Source: DASWJQ01 sp964517315
GTDB lineage: Bacteria; Chloroflexota; Anaerolineae; Anaerolineales; E44-bin32
Assembly (NCBI GenBank): GCA_964517315.1
Contig: CAZFCJ010000015.1
Location: 1 to 45,735, forward strand
Direction: 5' to 3'
Length of the DNA: 45,735 bases
The notes below the pieces were generated by a model. The model searched no databases and was not told the origin of the DNA. It was given only the letters and a program-made list of their open reading frames with translations. Positions 40,115 through 45,735 of the stretch are shown in pieces. A program made the position numbers and the translations under genes. How positions within the stretch are numbered: the stretch's first letter is position 1; every line of letters starts with the position of its first letter.

Positions 40115-41131
40115 CTACTCGAACAACCGCGCCACTTCATCCCGTTCCGGACGGGGGAGCTGATCCCCACGCCTGGAATGTAAGAGTGTGACGCCGGGTT
40201 GGCCCTGCGATAAAACTTCGCCGATCGCCGCGAATTCGATGCCCTCCTCCGCAAACGCGCCCTCGAGCGCTTCGAGATCGGCCGGCGGCGTCGTGAGCAG
40301 CAGAGCGCCGGAGGCAATGGCGCCCATTGGATCCAGATCAAAGGCCCTGCACATTTCGAGCCCTTCAGGCAATATGGGCACGGCTTCGAGATCCACCTGC
40401 AGCTCGCAGTTTGAGGCCTCTGCCAGCTCCCACAGGGCCGTGGCCAGACCGCCCTCCGTCGGATCGTGCATAGCGTGAACATCCGCCGCTCCGGTCGCAA
40501 GTTCGGCGGCCTTGACCACACTGATCCCCGGTTGATACACGAACTGGCGGCAGCGCTCCAAAAACTCGGGGTCGAATTTGCCGGCCAGCGCCTCCGCCTT
40601 CTCGCGCGCGATGATGGCGGTGGCCTCGATCGGGATCCCGCCCGTGACCACGACCGCATCGCCGACCTGGGCTCCGCCCGCGGTGACAAGCGACTGCTTT
40701 TCCACCTCACCCAGCAAGCACCCCATCACGATCGGCCGATCCAGCCCATACGTGATCTCAGTATGGCCGCCGACCAGATTGGCGCCGATCGATTCACAGG
40801 CCTCTACGATCTGATCGAAAATGTCCTTGACCAGCTCCTCATCGGCTTGCGCCTCCGGCAACAGGACCGTGGCCATAAACCACTGCGGCCTGCCTCCGCT
40901 GCAAGCGACGTCGTTGGCGTTGACATGGACCGCGTACCAGCCGATTTGATCGGTGGCGAACGTGATCGGGTCGGTCTTGGCCACGAGATACCGCTCGCCC
41001 ATGTCCAGCACAGCACAATCCATCCCGATGCCAGGGCCTACGACGACCCTCGGGTCGCTCGGTTGGTTCTGGTCCAGGAGCTCTGCCAGAACCTCCGCGG
41101 GGAGCTTACCCAGGGGGTAATGGGAATCCAT
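40115..41131 (-). CDS. AIR-synthase-related (PurM/HypE/ThiL-like) ATP-binding protein
   Basis: This PurM-fold protein has 338 residues from the ATG at 41131, preceded by AAGGAG. It contains IGMDCAVL, VAKTDPITF, HVNANDVACSGGRP, then VGGHTEI and GDAVVVTGG, the nucleotide-binding framework shared by PurM, HypE, SelD and ThiL. HAMHDPTEGGLATALWE matches HypE best, but the C-terminal cysteine tail that HypE uses for carbamoyl transfer is absent, and no selenocysteine/cysteine loop like that of SelD is visible. It therefore probably phosphorylates or activates an unknown substrate. It sits between the ECF transporter genes and the aminotransferase. Confidence 0.83.
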   Translation of the reverse strand: MDSHYPLGKLPAEVLAELLDQNQPSDPRVVVGPGIGMDCAVLDMGERYLVAKTDPITFATDQIGWYAVHVNANDVACSGGRPQWFMATVLLPEAQADEELVKDIFDQIVEACESIGANLVGGHTEITYGLDRPIVMGCLLGEVEKQSLVTAGGAQVGDAVVVTGGIPIEATAIIAREKAEALAGKFDPEFLERCRQFVYQPGISVVKAAELATGAADVHAMHDPTEGGLATALWELAEASNCELQVDLEAVPILPEGLEMCRAFDLDPMGAIASGALLLTTPPADLEALEGAFAEEGIEFAAIGEVLSQGQPGVTLLHSRRGDQLPRPERDEVARLFE

Positions 41132-41226
41132 GGTCACTCCTTCACCATCGGTTCTGTCCATCGATGCGGCTCAAAACGCAATGCCCAGCGGTCGTTCTGG
41201 GACCCAGCGTCTTGACCTCGGGCCGG

Positions 41227-42036
41227 CTATGGGAAGAGCCGGAGGGTTTGCGTGCCAAATCCGTAGACGAAGTGCAGGTACAGCGTCAGCCCAAGGATGA
41301 GCAACAAACTCACCACGTAAATCCAATCCAGCCTCCTGAACTGCAGGTCGCGCAGATAGGTGCGCGCCGCGACATCCACGCCAAAGCCGCGGGCTTGTAG
41401 GGCCTTGGCCAGCTGATCGCTGGCCCGCATGGCGCTGATGATCATCGCCACAAAGATCGGCATCATCACCCGAACTCGTTTGAAGCCCGAGCCCTCGCCG
41501 ATGCGCAATCCACGAGCCTGCTGCGCCTCAGAGATCGTCGTGTACATGGACTGGAATGTGGGAATGTAGCGCAGGGCCAGGGCCAGGACCAACCCCCACT
41601 GGTACGGGAGTCGTAGCCGCACCAGACTCAGTACGATCTCGTTGTTGTCAGTGGTGAAGAGCCAGGCAAAGATCAGCAACGCCATGGCGATGATCCTCAA
41701 CGCCAGCATGAGACCCTGAGCCGCACTGAGAAGTGTAATTCTGATCAGCCAGAACTCGAAGATGGGCGTGCCAGACGGATAGAATAGAATCCAGAGCGTG
41801 GAGATCATGATCGCGATGGGCAGGAGCGTGCGCCAGACGAATCCGACCTTGGCCGCTGGGATCCTGGCGGACCCGTGCAGGAGATGAAGGGCCACCACGG
41901 CTCCCAGCATGAGGTACAGGTTCTTGATGACCAACAGCAGGATCAACCCGCAGGCCACAAGCAGCAGCTTCGGTCGCGGGTCGGCCCGATGGAGCCAGCT
42001 CTGACGGTCTACATACAGGTCAACCGCGACTCGCAT
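41227..42036 (-). CDS. ecfT: Energy-coupling factor transporter T component (EcfT)
   Basis: This is the transmembrane coupling subunit of an ECF vitamin transporter, 269 residues with about five membrane segments. The two coupling-helix Ala-Arg-Gly motifs that contact the ATPases are clear: QARGLRIGEGS and QARGFGVDVAA. ATG at 42036 overlaps the end of the second ATPase gene by 17 bases. With EcfA, EcfA' and the S component at 43907-44452, a full dedicated (group I) transporter is encoded. Confidence 0.92.
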   Translation of the reverse strand: MRVAVDLYVDRQSWLHRADPRPKLLLVACGLILLLVIKNLYLMLGAVVALHLLHGSARIPAAKVGFVWRTLLPIAIMISTLWILFYPSGTPIFEFWLIRITLLSAAQGLMLALRIIAMALLIFAWLFTTDNNEIVLSLVRLRLPYQWGLVLALALRYIPTFQSMYTTISEAQQARGLRIGEGSGFKRVRVMMPIFVAMIISAMRASDQLAKALQARGFGVDVAARTYLRDLQFRRLDWIYVVSLLLILGLTLYLHFVYGFGTQTLRLFP

Positions 42037-42880
42037 CTCTCACTCCGCGCTGAGCGATCAGTTCCCCGTACTTCGAACACATCTCATCCACCGTCAGAAC
42101 GGTGCCGTCAAGACCGTGCGGCTCCAACCTCCGCCCCAGCTCGGTGATCTGGGGCGCATAAATATCTGACTTCTGCAGCAGTTCGGCCTGGCCGAAGAGC
42201 TCCCTGGTGGGACCATCCGCCAACACCTCACCGGCTCGCAAGAGCAGGCAGCGTGGCGCATACTCCGCCACGAGATTCATGTCGTGGGTGATCAACACGA
42301 TCGTTCGGCCAGCGCGGTACAGTTCGACCACCCTCTGCATCAATTTCTCGACGCTCCGCCAATCCAGCCCGGCGGTGGGCTCATCCAAAATCAAAACCGG
42401 GGTCTGCATCGCGTAGACGGCCGCGATCGTGACCTTGCGCCGGATTCCGAAGCTCAGCATGGCCGGCTGGTGATGAGCGTACTTCTCCAATCCGAAGTCA
42501 GCGATCGCCTGCTCGGTGCGCCGCTCGACCTCAGCCTCGTCCAGGCCCAGGTTATTCGGCCCGAAGGCGATCTCCTCGCGCGTCGTGGCGCTGAAAATCT
42601 GATGATCGGGATTTTGGAAGACGTAGCCAACATGCCGGGCCAGCTCTCCGACCGATCGCCCCTCCACGGAAGCTCCGTCAACGAGCACTTCCCCCTCCGT
42701 GGGGCTGAGCAGTCCGTTGAAATGCTTGGCCAGTGTGGTCTTGCCCGAACCGTTTTGGCCCAACAGCGCGACGAAGTCACCCCGCCCGATGCGCAGCGAT
42801 ATGTCCCGCAGGGCGCGGGGGCCGTCCGGATATGTGAACGAGAGGTTTTTCACCTCGATGATCGCCTCGGGCACGCTCAT
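42020..42880 (-). CDS. ECF transporter ATP-binding protein (second A component)
   Basis: This ABC ATPase of an ECF transporter has 286 residues from the ATG at 42880; a TTG at 42892 is a less likely start. Walker A is GQNGSGKTTLAKHF, the Q-loop is in YVFQNPDHQIFS, Walker B is LILDEPTAGLDW and the switch histidine is in ITHDMNLVAE. The ABC signature is unusual, LSFGIRRKVTIAA, instead of LSGGQ. In a heterodimer with the other ATPase one composite site may be degenerate. The gene is tightly linked to both neighbours. Confidence 0.9.
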   Translation of the reverse strand: MSVPEAIIEVKNLSFTYPDGPRALRDISLRIGRGDFVALLGQNGSGKTTLAKHFNGLLSPTEGEVLVDGASVEGRSVGELARHVGYVFQNPDHQIFSATTREEIAFGPNNLGLDEAEVERRTEQAIADFGLEKYAHHQPAMLSFGIRRKVTIAAVYAMQTPVLILDEPTAGLDWRSVEKLMQRVVELYRAGRTIVLITHDMNLVAEYAPRCLLLRAGEVLADGPTRELFGQAELLQKSDIYAPQITELGRRLEPHGLDGTVLTVDEMCSKYGELIAQRGVRDASRG

Positions 42881-42888
42881 GGCGGTCG

Positions 42889-43758
42889 TCAACCCCCTCC
42901 CCCGAGCCGCTGACTGAGCTCACGGTAGGCATCGTCAACCCGCACGAACTCGAAGCCGGTCCCATATCGGCGGTCCAGGCAGTCCGCCAATTCGCTGACC
43001 TGAGGAGCGCGCAACCCGAGCTCGCGGAGCCGCTCGACTTCAGTCAGCGTGCGCTGCGGTGGCCCATCCATTTCGACCTGGCCGTCATAGAGCACCACAA
43101 CCCGGTCGGAGAATTCCGCGATGTGTTCGATCTCATGCTCGACCATCAGGATGGTCATGCCCCTCTCCCGGCGAAGTTCCCTGACGACCGAGAAGACCTC
43201 CGCTTTGCCCACTGGATCCAGGTTGGCGGTGGGCTCGTCCAGGACCAGGACCTTGGGCGTCATGGCCAGCATCGAGGCGATGGCCACACGCTGCATCTGT
43301 CCTCCTGAGAGATGAAAGGGCGATCGCTTGCGCTGACCCTCCATCCCCACAACAGACAAAGCCCACGTAATGCGCTCTTCGATTTCCTGCCGAGGCATCC
43401 CCAGCGTCTCGAGCCCGTACGCCACGTCGGCCTCCACCGTCATATTGAACAGCTGGGTTTCGGGCTCCTGGAAGACGATCCCGACCCGCTGTGCCAGCCT
43501 GGGGATCGGCTGTCTCTTGGTGTTCATCCCATCGACAACGACGTCGCCGCGCACCGCGCCGCCTGTCGATTGCGGGACAATCCCATTCAAAGCCAGGCAA
43601 AGGGTTGTCTTTCCGACACCGGTTGGTCCCATGATGGAAACGAATTCGCCGGCCTCAACTTCCAGGTTCACAGCGCGCAGCACCCACGTTTCCTCACCAT
43701 CGGGAGTCAACGGGGGATAGGCGTAGCCGAATTCGCGGAACTCGACGATTTTGCTCAA
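42889..43758 (-). CDS. ECF transporter ATP-binding protein (first A component)
   Basis: This ABC ATPase has 289 residues. Walker A is GPTGVGKTTLCLAL, the Q-loop FQEPETQLFN, the signature LSGGQMQRVAIASMLA and Walker B VLVLDEPTANLDP. The start is TTG at 43758 with AAGGAG five bases upstream. All catalytic motifs are intact, in contrast to its partner. It follows a gap of about 150 bases after the S component gene; a strong stem-loop lies in that gap. Confidence 0.92.
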   Translation of the reverse strand: MSKIVEFREFGYAYPPLTPDGEETWVLRAVNLEVEAGEFVSIMGPTGVGKTTLCLALNGIVPQSTGGAVRGDVVVDGMNTKRQPIPRLAQRVGIVFQEPETQLFNMTVEADVAYGLETLGMPRQEIEERITWALSVVGMEGQRKRSPFHLSGGQMQRVAIASMLAMTPKVLVLDEPTANLDPVGKAEVFSVVRELRRERGMTILMVEHEIEHIAEFSDRVVVLYDGQVEMDGPPQRTLTEVERLRELGLRAPQVSELADCLDRRYGTGFEFVRVDDAYRELSQRLGGGG

Positions 43759-43839
43759 AACGGCTCCTTCTCCTGGAACGTAGGCTTCCTGAGCGGGAGA
43801 CTCCCTTCCAAGACGAGCGCCAAGGGTAAGAAGGCCAAT

Positions 43840-43868
43840 CTAGGAGGCGGCACGCGGCCGCCTCCTAG
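43840..43868 (-). terminator. Perfect 12-bp GC-rich stem-loop between S component and ATPase genes
   Basis: Bases 43840-43851 and 43857-43868 are exact inverse complements with a 5-base loop. The stem is followed in the minus direction by a sequence only moderately T-rich, so it is probably a partial terminator or processing site that sets lower A/T than S component levels. A full terminator is possible, in which case the ATPase genes would need their own promoter. Confidence 0.6.
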
Positions 43869-43906
43869 AAGAAACCTCCGATTCTTCCGCATGTTCGCCG
43901 GATGGA

Positions 43907-44452
43907 TCAGCCAGCCGGCGGTTGAGGGGTAGCCTCCTCTCGGAAGGTGGGCTCCGCAGCCAGCTGCTCGATCTGAGGGTAGGCTTGTTTGACCAGCCTC
44001 AGAAGCAGCAGTCCGAGCACACCCAGGGCCACCTGGAAGATGTTGATCGGGAGTTCGGCCGTGGCCCCTGCCATGCCAAAACCGTAGACGGTGGCTTCGC
44101 CGATGAAGTACACCGCCACCAAGGCGAGCCCGCCGACCACCCAGCCGGCGATCTGGCCCGACCAGCCCTTCTTCCATCCGATATAGCCGGCGAGCAAACC
44201 CAGGGCGCCATGCGCGATCAAGGTGAGCGGAGCAAAGCTCCCAAACCCAAGCACCAAATCAGCGATCGCGGCGCCCACACCTGCGGCGACCATGCCCACG
44301 ATAGGGCCAAACGCCAGCGCGACAAAAATCTCCGCGACGGCACCAGGATGCGTGAAGCCTCCTGTCGCCGGGATGGGTACTGGAACACTCGCCACCAGCA
44401 CTGCTACCATGGCGATACATACTGCTGTAACCGTTAAGCCCCGCACGTTCAT
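43907..44452 (-). CDS. ECF transporter substrate-binding (S) component
   Basis: This is an integral-membrane S component, 181 residues with about six membrane segments and a polar tail. The first helix has the AxxxA coupling motif (TAVCIAMVA). The middle, TGGFTHPGAVAEIFVALAFG and IADLVLGFGSFAPLTLIAHG, resembles the PF07155-type S components. ATG at 44452 has AGGAGGAGG upstream, which decides the start against the longer frame to 44482. I cannot tell the vitamin or other ligand; no characteristic riboswitch was recognised in the 125-base leader. Confidence 0.82.
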   Translation of the reverse strand: MNVRGLTVTAVCIAMVAVLVASVPVPIPATGGFTHPGAVAEIFVALAFGPIVGMVAAGVGAAIADLVLGFGSFAPLTLIAHGALGLLAGYIGWKKGWSGQIAGWVVGGLALVAVYFIGEATVYGFGMAGATAELPINIFQVALGVLGLLLLRLVKQAYPQIEQLAAEPTFREEATPQPPAG

Positions 44453-44607
44453 AATGTCCGCCTCCTCCTGAATTGTTCCCAAGGACGTCCTAGTACGGAT
44501 CCGACCATATGTCCGCTCGCCTCACCTCCTCTCCTCCAGGCCGCCGGGTAAGCGAGGGTTCGCTTTGGCTGGCTCTCCTCGCTCTCCTGTCCAACCTCAG
44601 GTCGTTC

Positions 44608-45540
44608 TCAATCGGCGGCCAGCGCCGTTCTGACCGTCAGCAGCCGCTCCAACCTGCGCTTCATCAGGCCTGGGATCTCATCCTGGCTGTATTCGAACAG
44701 ACCCTCGCCTGTCTTCAGGCCCAGTTTGCCCGCCTCCACCTTTTCTCGAATGAGGGAGTTGACGTCCTCGGAAGCCGAAAGCTCCTGGTTCAGATAGCTG
44801 GCAACACTATCATAGATATCAAGCCCGGCCACGTCTAGCAGTTCCAGCGGTCCGATCACGGACAGCTTGAAACCGATGCCCCAGCGCACGACCCTGTCGA
44901 TATCCTCCGCGGAGGCGACACCCTCCTCCAACAAGTGCAGCGCCTCGCGCATGATGGCGTACAGAATGCGGTTCTCGACGAACCCCGGTACATCCCGCTG
45001 GACGGCGACCGGCACCATTCCAAGGTCTTCGGTGAGGCGACAAGTCCGCTGGACCGTCGCTTCCGATGTCTCCTCGCCTCGGATCACCTCGACCACCGGG
45101 ATAACGTGCGGCGGGTTGGACCAGTGCATGCCCACCACCCGATCCGGTTTGCGGCAGACTTCGCCCAGGCTGGTCACCGGAATGCCGGAGGTGTTGGAGG
45201 CCAGGATCGTGTCGTCCTCCACCTGGTCCTCCACATCCGCAAATAACTGCCGTTTGAGGTCCAGGCGCTCGGGAATCGCTTCCAATACGAAGTCGGCGCC
45301 CTCGACCGCCTTCGCCTGCTGAAGCGTGAATTGGATTCTTTGCTTGGCCTCGCTCCACGCTTCCTGTGTGAGCAAGCCATGGTCGCTCAGCATCGAAAAT
45401 GCCGTCTCGGTCGCCTGGCGGGCGCGTTCGAGCACCCGCGGGTCGATGTCCATCAGACTCACTTCGAATCCGCGGCTGGCGAACACGACTGCCATGCCCG
45501 GCCCCATCGTTCCGGCACCTATCACCGCCACCTTATCCAT
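44608..45540 (-). CDS. 3-hydroxyacyl-CoA dehydrogenase family protein
   Basis: This NAD-binding oxidoreductase has 310 residues from the ATG at 45540, preceded by GGAG. The Rossmann motif is VAVIGAGTMGPGMA. The active-site region is SNTSGIPVTS and GMHWSNPPHVIPVVEVI (catalytic His in MHWSNPP), and the C-terminal dimerisation domain starts at GFVENRILYAIMREAL. Relatives oxidise 3-hydroxybutyryl-CoA or non-CoA 3-hydroxyacids such as L-gulonate; the HWSNPP form favours the latter type or broad specificity. The gene lies between a molybdenum hydroxylase gene and the ECF S component on the same strand. Confidence 0.9.
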   Translation of the reverse strand: MDKVAVIGAGTMGPGMAVVFASRGFEVSLMDIDPRVLERARQATETAFSMLSDHGLLTQEAWSEAKQRIQFTLQQAKAVEGADFVLEAIPERLDLKRQLFADVEDQVEDDTILASNTSGIPVTSLGEVCRKPDRVVGMHWSNPPHVIPVVEVIRGEETSEATVQRTCRLTEDLGMVPVAVQRDVPGFVENRILYAIMREALHLLEEGVASAEDIDRVVRWGIGFKLSVIGPLELLDVAGLDIYDSVASYLNQELSASEDVNSLIREKVEAGKLGLKTGEGLFEYSQDEIPGLMKRRLERLLTVRTALAAD

Positions 45541-45657
45541 CGGGTTTTGCTCCATCTATTGCCTCATACGCGTACATCGGCTTCCGTGCGCCGTCCCGGA
45601 CCCGCGCCGCCTGACTTCAAACCGTCGGGGCCATCCCCGCGAGCCGACGACGATCGA

Positions 45658-45735
45658 TCAATCCCGGCCGGCTTGACGTTGGATCGCGCGCCACACCCGC
45701 TCGGGCGTCAGCGGCAGTTCGTCCACCTCGATCCC
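45658..45735 (-). CDS. Molybdenum hydroxylase large subunit, C-terminal end (partial, cut by window edge)
   Basis: The minus-strand frame gives 25 residues ending in a stop at 45658-45660. The segment DELPLTPERVWRAIQ closely matches the last residues of the large subunit at 37400-37512 (RELPITPEKVYKEL). It is therefore the end of a second xanthine dehydrogenase/aldehyde oxidase family subunit, most of which lies beyond the window. It is the first visible gene of the minus-strand run that includes the ECF transporter. Confidence 0.7.
   Translation of the reverse strand, partial: GIEVDELPLTPERVWRAIQRQAGRD

Noticed and set aside
40115..41131. HypE hydrogenase maturation protein
   Set aside because: The fold matches, but the C-terminal cysteine needed for carbamoyl transfer is missing and no hydrogenase genes are nearby.
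44453..44607. Vitamin riboswitch (for example thiamine type) before the ECF S component
   Set aside because: Only a 7-bp hairpin (44551-44557 with 44577-44583) was found; the conserved riboswitch core bases are not present.
1..45735. CRISPR arrays, tRNA or rRNA genes, phage genes
   Set aside because: No regularly spaced long repeats, no tRNA-like sequences and no phage structural motifs were seen on reading both strands.

Overview
The window reads as one contig of a bacterium, most likely a member of the Chloroflexota, with catabolic and transport genes throughout. That placement is an inference from the proline/threonine-rich linker after the lipobox of the lipoprotein at 31526-32605 (typical of Chloroflexota exported proteins), moderately high G+C, frequent GTG and TTG starts, and a gene content of ABC importers, molybdenum hydroxylases and F420-type luciferase-like remnants. 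I see no rRNA, tRNA, CRISPR or phage genes.

Layout. (1) 268-7954: a branched-chain amino-acid type (Liv) ABC importer in two pieces. The binding protein and a class V aminotransferase are on the minus strand; a FadR-type GntR regulator and LivH-M-G-F are on the plus strand. (2) 8065-29951: 23 minus-strand genes with no gap above about 145 bases, led by a second, closely related FadR-type regulator. Next come a polar amino-acid ABC importer and then PLP deaminases, two RidA proteins, three 2-hydroxyacid dehydrogenases, an aminotransferase, an SDR protein, a 2-oxoacid dehydrogenase E1-alpha/E1-beta/E2, an FAH-family hydrolase, LarA and LutABC. (3) 29952-31525: a decayed zone with a luciferase-like oxidoreductase tail, a frameshifted transposase core, a direct-repeat array and a long inverted repeat. 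(4) 31526-38730, plus strand: a lipoprotein, a HutC-type regulator with an operator in its leader, and a molybdenum hydroxylase operon (CoxG-like, FAD, Mo and 2Fe-2S subunits) ending in a HAD hydrolase. (5) 38882-45735, minus strand: a second glyoxylate-type aminotransferase, an AIR-synthase-like protein, an ECF vitamin-type transporter (T, two A, S), a 3-hydroxyacyl-CoA dehydrogenase, and the C-terminus of a second molybdenum hydroxylase cut by the window edge.

How the parts may work together (inference). In region 2 many enzymes belong to families whose known reactions release pyruvate: D-serine dehydratase-like, D-cysteine desulfhydrase-like, alanine-glyoxylate aminotransferase-like, RraA aldolase, FAH-type acylpyruvase, and LarA plus LutABC for lactate. 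The PDH-like E1/E2 could then make acetyl-CoA. RidA proteins would hydrolyse the enamine/imine intermediates of the PLP enzymes. The two FadR-type paralogues share near-identical ligand-domain segments, and the motif TGTnnGACAGT lies in both of their promoter regions, so regions 1 and 2 may form one regulon. This is the best candidate here for an undescribed integrated system. No E3 subunit and no nickel-pincer cofactor genes (larB/C/E) lie in the window.
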